This document shows positions 51,791 to 63,100 of a stretch of 64,000 nt of DNA, piece after piece. The translations under genes and the position numbers were made by a program. The notes beneath the pieces are model-generated. The model saw nothing but the letters and a program-made list of their open reading frames with translations, searched no databases and had not been told where the DNA came from. Every line of letters begins with the position of its first letter. Positions within the stretch are counted from its first letter, which is position 1. Origin of the DNA: Sabethes cyaneus (taxonomy: Eukaryota; Arthropoda; Insecta; Diptera; Culicidae); assembly GCF_943734655.1 (NCBI RefSeq), contig NC_071353.1, positions 143,450,043 through 143,514,042 of the forward strand, written 5' to 3'.

Positions 51791-53469
51791 AAAATTTGAG
51801 CTGCCATCTATGTATCTGTTTACTGCACTTTTAATTTTATGAATGTTTCTTGTAACATTTTTCTTAGCTTTACGATGGTGGTCTTAAAGTTGAAATCAGT
51901 TGGGATGGCGAAAACGGCGATTTATTGATAAAATCCAGCATGGCGCCAATTTTTTTCACTTTATTTTTAAGCCCACTTTACAAAACCGTGTCGTTTATAG
52001 TTTGTTCCATAGCAAAATTTGGACATAACACAATAATTATGTGAAAATTGTGAACCCTTTCTACCGATACCTGGTTGTTTTGTTCAGGTGCCATGCCATG
52101 CCATGAACGTTTCTTGTAGTTTTTTCTCAGCTTTTTTTTTGTAGCTTTCCAATAGCGAAACGGCGATTTATTGATAAAATTCAATATGGCGACCAAATTC
52201 AAGATTGCTGCCAAAAAAAAATTACTACATTTGAAAGCCCTGTTCAAACCGGGCAATTTGTTAGTTGTTTCATTGCAAAGTTATGAAATTTCACATGATA
52301 GGTTTGCTAAAAATTCAACCTTTTTTGAAACTGTAAGGCCCCTTGGCGAACGAAGGGTCTACTATTTCGAGGTATTAAAAATGTAACTATTATTTTTTAA
52401 CCATTTTCAACTAATTAGTGCAAAAGTTCCAATGTTTGAAAACCTCAGGAGTCAGGAGTGTAGTAAAGATTTATATTGCATTTCTTGAATAATTTAGTGA
52501 AATATATCAGACAAAAGGTTAACCGAAAAAATTGTTTACTATTTTAGCAGCAATTTTGAAATGGAATCCTTTTTTCGGTGTTGAAAATACAGCTAGTAAA
52601 ATTTGTCTTCTTCAACTGTATGTCAACTAATAAGCTGCTATCTCCGGCAGGAGAACATCTTAGGTAGCTATTTGCCCTACCTAGGTAGGTAGGTGCTTCA
52701 CGTCACTGACGAAGTTTCGAGGATGGTTAAAAAATAACGTAATTACTACTAATTTTTTTTATTAAAATAATATTGATACATATTTTGCGGTAACTTTTTG
52801 ATCATTATAGATGGTTGACTCCAGTTGATATTTCGATCAAAATGCGATAACAAAACTTTCGAAACAGGAAATGTTTACAAAAAATCTATCTCGTTCTGCT
52901 ACTTATAACACGGTTTGTCACATTTGGTTTATAAAGCAGGACAGAATGTTGGTTTTTTTGACACATCTTGAAATGAATTTCATCAAATCATATCATAATT
53001 GGATATAATTGTGACGTGCTTAGAGCGGATTTTGTTCGACCAGCAATATGACAGTGTCTAATTACGATCACTCGTAACGTAATGAACATTCATATGTGAC
53101 GACACCAAGATAAGATATCGATGATTTTTAACTCCCACGCAATGCGTTACGGCAGCTGCCGCTCCCCCAAATGCGTTACGTAATATGTGAATGGCGCTTA
53201 AAGAGAGCAGCTTTAACGGATCCAGACAAGGAATATCAACTGCAGGAATAATATAAAAAGTTTAATTCGTAATTTCCGTTATGGGGCTCATAAATTATTT
53301 TCACCAACGTGACATAGGACATTTATGCGTATATTTTTAGCAAAAGCATTAAAAATCGCAAGTCGGACTATCAGTTGCATATTCAAGTCAAAAGAAACTC
53401 ATACAAATCGTTAAATTTATTCAATTTTCAAAAAATATTGCTTGTTGCAAGTTACCCCGTTTAAGGGCG
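51791..53469. other. Intergenic, AT-rich, no gene recognised
   Basis: Internal direct repeat near 51905-51945 and 52150-52195 (GGCGAAAACGGCGATTTATT / GCGAAACGGCGATTTATTGA, with ATAAAAT-CA-TATGGCG). Otherwise featureless. Confidence 0.35.
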
Positions 53470-53613
53470 GTATTCAGGGGTATTAAGTTGCGTGTTATGT
53501 TTCCCATACTTTGCCCGTCCAATTAGCTCCGTGTTAAAACATATCTTAAGCAACAATTTTGAGTTTTAGTACGTTCCACTAGTGGTTTGCATGACCAATT
53601 CCATAGGAACAAA
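53470..53613 (+). repeat. Direct repeat E, left copy
   Basis: TATTCAGGGGTATTAAGTTG, CGTGTTATGTTTCCC, TAAAACATATCTTAAG, TTTTAGTACGTTCCACTAGT and GGTTTGCATGACCAATTCCA recur at 56476-56620 in the same orientation with few differences. The pair brackets the secreted-repeat gene at 54528. Confidence 0.7.
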
Positions 53614-54247
53614 TTAGTTTAAAAAATTCTACAACAGCCAATATTGATCGTATATTTTTTCTCAATATGTGAAATTGTCCTAGACCTAATAACTTTGTAT
53701 TATTTAAATGTCGTCAAACATTTACAAACATACAGATAAGTTTTTACTTGCACTCATAGTTGAGAACTGTTGCAAGTTTCCACGGAAAAAATCGATTACT
53801 AGAATTAAACAAAACTCAGATTAATCAATGGACTCTTGATAATTTGGTGGCTTTTTTTATTCTTTTGATATGTGATAAATTCTCTTTGAATGTGGAATTC
53901 TACTATTGAATCGGTGGCCGCAAACTGTTCTTAAAATGCATACTTACTTGTAATTTAAACCCGGTAAATTCCTTCTGTCCATACTTTTGCGGTCGATCGC
54001 TGTCGGTTTCAAATTACGAGGAGGACGTCAATCGAGGATTTAACTTTGGATATTATGTTCTGAAACCATGAACGATTTCAAGTATGGATATCAAATATGG
54101 TATGGATTGTTCGACCAATCCAATTTAATTGGATTGATTATTATTTATTTAAATAATGTTTGATGTTATTTTTGGCAGATTACGTTTAGGGATTCTAGTC
54201 AAAAGTAGTATATGAAAATAACGAGAAATGCAGTCAAAAAAGTAAAA

Positions 54248-54253
54248 TTTATT
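54248..54253 (-). terminator. Polyadenylation signal for the 54528-55295 gene
   Basis: AATAAA on the minus strand, 275 bp past the stop codon and beyond the duplicated tail. Confidence 0.45.
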
Positions 54254-54377
54254 AGAAAAGCATACATTTTTCATTCAATCTACACAATCTACACAATTCA
54301 TTTCATCAGAAATAACTAAGAATAATTAAAATTAGCAAACTAAGTCGAAGTAGTTCCAGTCATTGTCAACCTAAACC

Positions 54378-54622
54378 TAAGTTCTCGTTCGAGTCAACTA
54401 ATGCAAATTCCTAATTCGCATCCAACCGCGAGTCCAGATATAACTCCTAGTACAAACAGTATTCTACAACTTAAGTCCAAGTCCAATTGGGTCAAGTTTG
54501 AAACCTAAGGCTAAGTTCTCGTTCGAGTCAACTAATGTAAATTCCTAATCCGCATCCAACCGCGAGTCCAGATATAACTCCTAGTGCAAGCATTATTCTA
54601 CAACTTAAGTCCAAGTCCAATT
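54378..54622 (-). repeat. Tandem duplication of the 3' coding end (two 111-bp copies)
   Basis: 54512-54622 (inside the coding region and across the stop) and 54378-54488 (in the 3' UTR) are about 95% identical: AAGTTCTCGTTCGAGTCAAC, CGCATCCAACCGCGAGTCCA, GATATAACTCCTAG. Offset is 134 bp, not a multiple of three, so the outer copy (which would encode GVISGLAVGCELGICIS) is not read from the main frame. Confidence 0.85.
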
Positions 54623-55295
54623 CAACGCCAATTCGATATCCTAAGCTTAGCTCCAAGCTGAAGACCGAATTTAATGTCGCATTTACCATTGTGTTTATCG
54701 CCGGTTTCAGTACCGAATTCAGCACGAAGCCGAACGACGAATTCGCTACCAGGTTCCTTGATGGCCTCGACGGAGAGATCATTGCGTTCACCGCTGAATT
54801 AAGCACCGAGTTCAGTGCGGAATTGACCGCCGCTTTTATGATCAAGCTCAACGAAGACTGACCAATGTTCAACGAAGAGCTAAGCACCATGCCAAGGGCT
54901 GTAGCAAATGCCGAATTCAGTGCAGAATTTAACGTCGGGTTCAGTAGCAAATCCAGCGATGGGTTAGCTAAGCTTAGCACCGAATTAAGCACCATGTTCA
55001 GTGAAGATTGAACCGTCGACGTAAACGCTGAATCCACGGTTGAGTTGTTATGTGTTGAATCTAAGCTCGTTATGCCCGTTACCAATAGCAGAGCTGACTG
55101 CAATGATGGGTCCAAGCACGGCAGTAAATGCGGAGCCGAATTCCAGATTAAGGCCACCGCCGAGTCGGATGCCTTGTTCAGAACCGATCTTAGCACCGAG
55201 GACATAACCGTAGTCAAAATCGCAGACAAATTCAGCAATCCCACGCTGAGGCCAAACAGCAATCCAGCCAGAAGAAGCGCAAAATAACGATCCAT
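54528..55295 (-). CDS. Secreted Leu/Asn/Ser-repeat protein (255 aa), uncharacterised
   Basis: Starts MDRYFALLLAGLLFGLSVG, a signal peptide or anchor, and ends IMLALGVISGLAVGCGLGI-YIS, a second hydrophobic, glycine-spaced segment. Between them are many imperfect 4- and 8-residue repeats of the type LNSALNSVLNSAVN (residues ~95-215), an amphipathic pattern with Leu/Val/Ala alternating with Asn-Ser, plus several NxS/T sites. Only three Cys. An uninterrupted 255-codon frame over a TATA/initiator promoter makes it likely to be a real, single-exon gene. I know of no family with this pattern; a structural secreted protein or a membrane-active peptide are both possible. The final SLELSLGYRIGVELDLDLSC segment is encoded by GAATTGGACTTGGACTTAAG-like DNA resembling the GGACTTGAAATT arrays elsewhere in this window. 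Confidence 0.6.
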   Translation of the reverse strand: MDRYFALLLAGLLFGLSVGLLNLSAILTTVMSSVLRSVLNKASDSAVALIWNSAPHLLPCLDPSLQSALLLVTGITSLDSTHNNSTVDSAFTSTVQSSLNMVLNSVLSLANPSLDLLLNPTLNSALNSAFATALGMVLSSSLNIGQSSLSLIIKAAVNSALNSVLNSAVNAMISPSRPSRNLVANSSFGFVLNSVLKPAINTMVNATLNSVFSLELSLGYRIGVELDLDLSCRIMLALGVISGLAVGCGLGIYIS

Positions 55296-55371
55296 TGTAT
55301 GCTACCACAAGGAACGTGTTTACGTACGTTTCTTTCAATTTGGAAAACTCTCCACACTTCTTAACGCCGGA

Positions 55372-55413
55372 ATCTGAACTGTGGCGGTCGAGTAACCTGG
55401 CAGGATTTTAATA
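55372..55413 (-). promoter_or_regulatory. Core promoter of the 54528-55295 gene
   Basis: Minus strand TATTAAAA (55413-55406) lies about 33 bp before an initiator CACAGTTCAG (start near 55380-55375). That gives an 80-bp 5' UTR before the ATG at 55295. Confidence 0.5.
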
Positions 55414-55429
55414 CTGTGACAGGTAGAGA

Positions 55430-56475
55430 ATTTAGTACAGCATAAGGCGTGATATGCGTAGTGGATTGTTGGACAATTATTTGTGTTTTAGGTAGAAACT
55501 TCGGTAGTAACTATATACTACATCTTGCTTCTGCTCCTGCTTCGAATTTACTTTCAAATATAAAACAAAACAAAGAAGATAGGTAGGTACTCACCCAGAT
55601 AACACAAGATCGTAATAGAAAGGGGGACCCTACTCTGGAAAGTCGAATTTTATTTCTTTGCATTTTCGAGAGGTTCTTTTTACCTTCGGAAATGTCACGT
55701 CGAAAGGATTTTTTGATATCTGATCTCGTTAGAAAGTTATGGCAAATACGGTGGGGTCACCTCAAGGGAAGTGCATCGCTGGGCGAAACTTTAAACGCGT
55801 TTTTCTCGAAACCATACGTTTATCGAAACCATACTGTATCTGTGTATCTCTAGTGGTCCGATTTGGCTGAAAATTTTTTTCAGCATGTAAAAATGAATTA
55901 TCTAAATTGTTATGTAGCCGTTTTTTGATATCTCAATTTTTTATGAGCTCGCAATTGACGATTTTTTCTCTAGGAAAAATTGCCACCATTTTGGTGGGTT
56001 TTCGAATTTTCAAAAACCCCTACGTAACAATTTAGGTATTGATCTAAAGCTTCAAAATCATGCTTGAAATCCGTTTTCCGATATTCCATTAGTTCCCAGC
56101 ACGTACCGCCAGCAAGGAACTATTTTCTAAAGAGCATCCACGCGCCCAGCTGCCACCAGCATAATAATCACTATTTTGACATTCAAAAAACAGAAAATAC
56201 ATGTTCGAATATAGCTTAACCTATAACCAAAATACCCCAATACACTTAACTATAATTCCAACATTCGAGAAAAATTCACGAAAGTTCATTATTTTTCGAC
56301 CTTTTCAGAGTATTTCATGTCAATTTTACGTTGGAATTTTATTATGATTAGAGTTTGTCAAAACAAAGTGAACAATAAATTGTTTTGCAGCCGTGCGTGT
56401 CCTCATAAACAACTCATGACTGTAAATTATAAAGCAGTATAGATGATTGCAATATTTAGTTACATCTTAATCTTA
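55430..56475. other. Intergenic, no gene recognised
   Basis: AT-rich; no frame with a domain and no terminal repeats noticed. Confidence 0.3.
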
Positions 56476-56620
56476 TATTCAGGGGTATTAAGTTGCGTGT
56501 TATGTTTCCCCTACTTTGAACAGCCCGTCCAGTTAGCTCCGTAGTAAAACATATCTTAAGTAACAATTTTAAGTTTTAGTACGTTCCACTAGTGGTTTGC
56601 ATGACCAATTCCATAAACCG
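56476..56620 (+). repeat. Direct repeat E, right copy
   Basis: Same-orientation copy of 53470-53613. Continues into a stretch (56630-56770) with ACCAAGTGGCC and AATAAAACCGG, phrases shared with the MITE fragment at 24980-25170. Confidence 0.65.
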
Positions 56621-57059
56621 CCTATAAAACTGCCTTCCGACCAAGTGGCCCGCTCTTCAGAAGGTTTTCATAACCTCTATAAGAAGCAGGTCATAATCTG
56701 AAGTGGCCTCTACTGTAAGCAGTAATAAAACCGGTTGTGCTTTTCGCTGCTTGACAGCTACTGCCATAATTTTATGAAGCTTTTCGATGCAATGCTTTAA
56801 AGCCTACAACTTGCTCTGGTGAAAAGCTAAATCCGTTCGCCAACTTTGTTAGCCGTGAGCAGAAAAGTTAAAGTTGTACTGTCAGATCAGCTTGATCGAT
56901 TTGATTTGCAGCGACCATAATAAAATATCTCAAAGCATAATTAATAAATTGTTGTCAAACCTTCCGACAAAAAAAAATATATTCAATTATGCACATAGAA
57001 AATTTCATCCGGCAAATATTAACGAAGTTATCCAATTTGAGTGAATTTTGAATTTTCAA

Positions 57060-57670
57060 GTACGATTTGGATTCAATTCAAGTCAATTCTCGTGCCCTCA
57101 AGTCCAATATCATTGTCACTTTAAAGCCGATTTATAATCTAATTCCAGTCCAATGTCCTATTCCCCCAAATTTAATGTCCAATTTCATCTCCGAATTCAG
57201 GTCAAATTTTTAGTGCAATTTATTGTCCGAATTTATGGCCAAATGCAATTCTAGTTTCAACTGCAATTTGAATTGAGGTTTAATTTTAATGTCCCAGCCA
57301 ATTTCTAGTCTATTTCAACGTTTATTTTACCACCGATTTCAAACCCCATTGAGGTTTAATTGCAATTTTAAATTAAAATTTAAGTTCAATTTCAAAGTCC
57401 AATTTTCGAGTAAGTACGATTTCTTCCCCAATAATCTTAAAATGGATTCCAACTCCAACTTAACTTCAATATTTGAATTTAGATCTAATTTCATGTCTCA
57501 TTTAAGGTGATACGGTACTGAATCCCAACATGGCCGGAAAAATGGCGTCCTTGTGAAGATATAGTATATAGGATATCCGGCCATGTTGGCTTCAGTACCG
57601 TTTCACCTTAAATCAAAATTGAAGTCCAATACCAAAACTAATTTTAAGTACAATTTGAGGTTCAATTGTG
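57060..57670 (-). repeat. GGACTTGAAATT-type array, inverted orientation
   Basis: The plus strand shows CAATTTCAAAGTCCAATTTT, TTTCATCTCCGAATTCAGGT and AAGTCCAATA phrases, the complement of the 12-kb and 16-kb arrays. It is interrupted by the TTAA MITE at 57502-57611. Confidence 0.7.
57502..57611. mobile_element. ~110-bp hairpin MITE with TTAA at both ends
   Basis: TTAAGGTGATACGGTACTGA and its complement (TTCAGTACCGTTTCACCTTAA) bracket AACATGGCCGGA/TCCGGCCATGTT, so nearly the whole element folds back with a ~30-bp centre. TTAA target and size fit a piggyBac-type MITE. Confidence 0.7.
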
Positions 57671-58166
57671 GTCCAATTTCAAAGCAAGCAGTAGGTAAGT
57701 TATCGTTTGCCTGCGTGATCTTTGGCGTCAAAAGTTAAAAACGTGAAGTGTCATCTGTCAAGTTAGTGTTGTAACTTTCATCAGTGTGTCATTCAGTTGT
57801 CAGGCCTGCCATCACAGAACAGAAGTGGAAGTCCGAACGATTCGGCGATTTTTTGTTTTTATTTTTTCTTTGGGAAGGTTTTCGCATAGAAGCAATATAA
57901 CAGCAATATAAGCAGAACGCCCGCTGCCAATCGCATAGCAGCTTTTACATGCTTTCGTGTGTTTTCGTGGAAAAAAGTGACTCGCTACCGCCAGGTTCGC
58001 TAGCATCTGTAGAAAGTAGCATGTACGTGTTTGGATTTCTTCTTTCCCTTCTGTTCTGTGCTGCCTAGCAATCAGCGTAGCTTATATATACCCGATTTAG
58101 GTAAACATGTTACAATCCCAACAAGGAGGTTAGGTTACCTATGAGTTTTTAAACATTCAAACAACC

Positions 58167-58358
58167 ATACACACTTATACAGTTCGGTAAATTTTACCGA
58201 AATCTAAACAGCTGAACGTTCGGTAAAAATTTCGGTCGTGCATATCGACGTTTACTGGTCTTTAGTAACGTTTGGTAACATAAAAAAAATTACCGAACAT
58301 ACAGCTGTTTAGATTTCGGTAAAATTTTACCGAATTCGGTGCTTTTTCTAAGTGTGTA
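58167..58358. mobile_element. ~190-bp foldback MITE
   Basis: TTCGGTAAATTTTACCGAAA, TCTAAACAGCTG and the complement CAGCTGTTTAGATTTCGGTA, AAATTTTACCGAA lie head to head, with outer ends ACACACTTA and TAAGTGTGT. Each arm is itself palindromic (GGTAAATTTTACC). No coding capacity. Confidence 0.65.
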
Positions 58359-58424
58359 GGTAATATTTACCCGCATCTTTATTTAGTTACCTTCAAATGG
58401 GGCTACTTTGGAGTTTTACCGGGA

Positions 58425-58650
58425 TCGCGTTGATCGTGTTGGTTTGAAAGGTTTCGAAAAATATCGCCCTTGTATCAAAAATATCATTAATTTTGATCAC
58501 CAAAAATAACGTACTTAAACGTCATATTACAAGTGCCACTAGTACGCAATAATTGTATTGTGAAACTGAATTGTTATTTATGCAACTTTTTACAAATTAA
58601 ATGCAATAACAAAAGCACAACTTACAAAAAATCGTTTGTTATCGATATTC
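58425..58650 (-). repeat. Dispersed repeat D, copy 2
   Basis: Inverted copy of 42785-42975 (TTGATCACCAAAAATAACGT, TAACAAAAGCACAACTTACA). It runs about 30 bp further than copy 1. Confidence 0.6.
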
Positions 58651-60125
58651 GTTATATCGATCTTAGTACCAAATGAAAGCTCTTGCTATTATAAAAATTT
58701 GGAAGGAAGTTTTATTGAAAACAAACAAGTAGTTTGAAAGTTATGCTTAAAAACGTGTTTTGACAAGGTAATAATTATCGCCTGTTTCTCAGAGATGGCC
58801 AAGCCGATTTATGCGTTATTAGTTTCATTTGAAAGGTAATATAGCCGGATATTGAATTGTTTTTTAATTGGACTTTTAGTTTGAAAGTTATGAGCAATTG
58901 AAGTTACACGTTAAAATTTACAATACTTTATAGCTATTTTAACCAAGATAATTTATCTAGTTTCAATTGTTTTAGTATTAAACGAGAGGTCTTAACACTG
59001 CAAATATATTTGCCAAATTTCATTAGGATTAGTTCTACAGGGATACCTCGATATAAGACAATTTATAATTTCAAAAAGTTGTTTTATATCGAAACACTAT
59101 TTTTTTCAAAATAATTTGCCTTAGCGGTCACCAATAAATGATAAATGATTTTAATTTTTGAGTTTTCTTCGATATTTCTACATTTTCCTTTCTTTTCCAA
59201 AGATTTCCCGAGGTGTTTCACAACCGGGGACACTTTTCTTTTAGCCACGAAAAATATGTTTGGAAATTTTGCTATAACTTTTGTGTTTTAAACAAAACCC
59301 ATATACTTCCTTTGGCAAAAAGATAGCTATACGTTTAAACTTTCCAATGCTTCAAAAAGATTTAAAATTAGATGATCCGATCACAAGCTATGGCCAAAAA
59401 CAAAACCTGTTTCATAACCGGGGACATTCCCCTTTATATTTAGCGTTTAAGGTACGATAAACTAAATATCTTTACAAGAAAGTTAATTTGCAATTATAAA
59501 TGCGAAGTGCAGATTACGGAAAGCTTTATTTAACCTTCATTTAATTTGTTGGTGGTTACAAATAACATCAAAGCCAAAGCAAGTTCAGCGCAAATATGAA
59601 GTGCCAGTCGGATGTCTTTCCCTTTTGGCATGAATGGCAACCAGAGGGGTGGTGTGGGTGTCAAACTACATATATTGTCCATGTCCCACTCATTGGTTTT
59701 GGTACTTTTGGTTCTGGTACCTACTTACCGATTGATTCATCTTAAAACAACTGAAACTAATCAGAAATCATTTAAACACAGCCTATTAGCCATGATTCAA
59801 CTATTATTAGTTGTTATTTTCGATATGAAGGCTACTTCAGAGTTATCGCCATCTATGGATGTTTATTCCGCCAAATTTTGACAATTTCACACCCCTGATG
59901 GCAACAGCCACGTAGGTTATCGGCATCGATTTATTGTATCCTGCACCGAAAATCTTTTACTAGCAGTCTACTCCCGCTTATTTTCGTTTTCACAAAGTGC
60001 TACCCTACCCAGTATAGTAAACAAAGACGTAGTCCTACGTCAAAAAATCTGTATCTATCTGCACTCTATAATCAAAATCTGTAATGTATACCTTACAGAA
60101 TCTGTACCGAAACAATCGGAAAAAT
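58651..60125. other. Intergenic, single pogo-like end
   Basis: CAGGGATACCTCGATATAAG at 59038-59057 resembles a pogo/Tc1 terminus (compare 25438), but no matching second end is seen. The 89-codon frame at 59612 has no recognised domain. Confidence 0.3.
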
Positions 60126-63100
60126 CGCGGCAACGCGTCAAAACAGAGAGAGGTACAGCACTATGGGCCAGAAATCAAAATTTCGGGACAAAAATATTTG
60201 CGGTTGAACGGCATGTCTCAGTTCAATGTGGTCTTCGACAACTTTTTGAATAAAAAATTGATGAATATTTTGAAGGGGTCGTCCAATATTTAAGCGTTAC
60301 TTTAACAACAATTTAAGTAATAACTTTTTGAGTAAACTTTTTTTCACCTTTTTGATTCCAAAATATTAAAGATAAACCAATTTCAAGTAATTTTTCTGGA
60401 GACATGAAACTTCTACCTCTTACCTATTTTCAGCAATAGACCTTTGTTTATAAATTACCCCTCAAATCACATTTCTTCTTGTAACATGTTTATTTCAACA
60501 GACAGCTCAGAACTAATTTTAGGTTAAAAACCGTCTGATGAAAAATCCGAATATCTTAGCCATCTGCAAGTATCTGCAATTAGTTTGCATACCAATTTGT
60601 TAGGAATTATTAAAGCTATCTGCCCAAATGTGCATTTCAGAGAATACCTGCGAATACCATGGCTGGGAATACCTGGGAATAGTGCGGATTTTTTTCTTCA
60701 TACATTTTATAACTTAATAAATATGCTTCCTAGCGTCAAACAGTCTTCACAGAAAATATGTATTTCAACATACTCAATAACTTTGTAAAACATTTGAAAG
60801 AAATAAAATAGTCGTGTGCAAAGTTATTGACTGTAATTGATTTTTAAGTGCTCTTTTTTAACACATCATTATATTTCGTAACCGGTAAGAGATAGATAGT
60901 TACTTTATTCAGCAAAGTTGCTTATTTTAGTATTTTTTACAACTTTTGGAGAAAAAAAACTTTTTTTTTAAATTATTTTAGAAAAGAAAAGTTTATATCA
61001 CCCTAATAGGTGAATTCATGGTCACCCTAATAGTACAGGAAGATGCGCTATATTTTATTATTTTACTTCTCCGAAGACACCACCCTTGAAAAAATACACA
61101 TTTTTCATCAAACGGTTTTTGGCCTAAAATCAGTTATATCTTATTAATTAATGCAGAAAAAGCAAAACAGTCTTTAGCAAAAATATTCCTCTTTTATGTG
61201 CAAAATGTTGTCTAGAACATCACATTGAGCTGTCTGTTGAAATAAACATGTTACAAGAAGAAATGTGTTTTGAGGGGTCGTTTATAAACAAAGGTCTATT
61301 GCTGAAAATGGGTAAAAGGTAGAAGTTTGGAATCTTCAGAAAAAATACTTGAAATTGGTTTATCTTTAATATTTTGAAACCAAAAAGATGAAAAATTATT
61401 TACTCAAAAAGTTATTACTTAAATTTTTGCTAAAATAACACGTAAATATTGTACAACCCCTTCAAAAGATGCATCATTTTTTCATTCAAAAAGTTGCCGA
61501 AGACCACATTGAGCTGAGACACACCGTTTAATCGCAAATATATTTGTCCCGAAATTTTAATTTCTGGCCCATAGTGTACAGAGAGACTAGAACTGCGGAA
61601 AAAAGAATCCATCATCTAAAGAAACGCGAGTACGAGGAGCACGAGCTCGCCGGCGCAGAGGAGCGATACGCCAGCAACGACACACGGAGTTTCTATAAAA
61701 CGGTGAGGTGCAGGAATTTTGCCATGCCTGTGATGTGCAATGATCGTGCTGGCAACCTGCTTACCGACAAAACGGCGGTAGCAGCCAGGTGGAAGGAGCA
61801 ATTTCAGACACTGTTCAATGAAGAGATAAATGCGGAGATCAGCAGGGACAGGATAGGAATTATAAGCGATGGTCAATCTGTGGAGCCACCAACACAGGAG
61901 AAGGTTGAAAAGGCAATCAGTGAGCTGAAAAACGGTAAGGCTGCTGAGAAGGACGGTATCCCGGCTAAACTTCTAAAAGCGGGGAGCGAGCGTCTGTACG
62001 AAGCAATCCACCGGATCGTTGTCAGGATCTGGGAGGAAGAATACATACCGGAGGAGTGGTTGGATGGCCTCATTTGCCCAATTTTCAAAAAGGGATATCG
62101 ACTGGAGGGTAAAAGCTATCGAGGAACTACATTGCTCAATTCTGCCTACAAAGTGCTTACCCGTAACCTGTTCTGCAGGCTGGGTTTGCGGAGTCCTTCG
62201 TCGGCGAGTACCAAGTGGATATTCGTGAGGATCGCTCCACGCCGGATCAGATGTTTACGCTGCGTCAGTTGCTAGACAAGTTCCGGGAGTACAACTTGCA
62301 GACACACTATCTGTTTTTGGACTTTAACGCGGCGTATGATTCAGTCAAACGAAATGAGCAGTGGCAGATAATGCTAGAACATGGTTTTCTGACGAAACTA
62401 GTTACGCTGATTCGTGCGACGCTGGACGGATCCAAATCATGCGTTAGAATAGCGGGTGAGACCTCAGCTGCTTTCGTGACGTTGGATGGACTGAAGCAAG
62501 GGGATGCACTCTCTAACCTGCTATTCAACATTGCCTTGGAAGGTGCATTACGAAGGGCAAACGTGGAAAGGAATGGAACTATCATCACGAAGTCTCGCAT
62601 GCTTCTTGGTTTTACGGATGACGTTGATATCATCGGAATCAACCGTAGAGCAGTGGAAGAGGTCTTCAGGCCTTTTAAAAGGGAAGTGGCGAGATTGGGA
62701 CTTACCATTAATACCGCCAAAACGAAGTACATGGTTGCTGGTAGGGAACGTGGGAGTCCTAAAAAGAATTTATATACCTTGGTATACTCGTGACATGTGA
62801 CAACGATGTAAGCCGCGAAGTGAAACGACGAGTTGCAGCCGAGCAAGTTGCAATCGGGCTTTCTACGAATTACGTAGCCGGCTGAAGTCCCGTAGTTTGC
62901 AAATTCGCACAAAACTGGCGCTCTACAGAACACTAATCCTCCCGGTGGCCCTTTACGGACACGAATCATGGACGCTAAAGGAAGCTCATCGGCGAGTGGT
63001 TGGGGTTTTTGAGCGTAAAATTCTGCGATCTATAGTTGGTGGCAAAATGGAAAATGGAGTGTGGCGCAGACGCATGAATCACGAGCTGTACCAAGTATAC

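Noticed and set aside
51282..52693. CTAGGTAGGTAG palindromes as ends of one element
   Set aside because: Adjacent sequences do not pair as inverted repeats and no target duplication is seen.
59612..59881. 89-codon plus-strand ORF with a hydrophobic stretch
   Set aside because: No signal peptide at the N-terminus, no promoter, no homology; AT-rich spacer.
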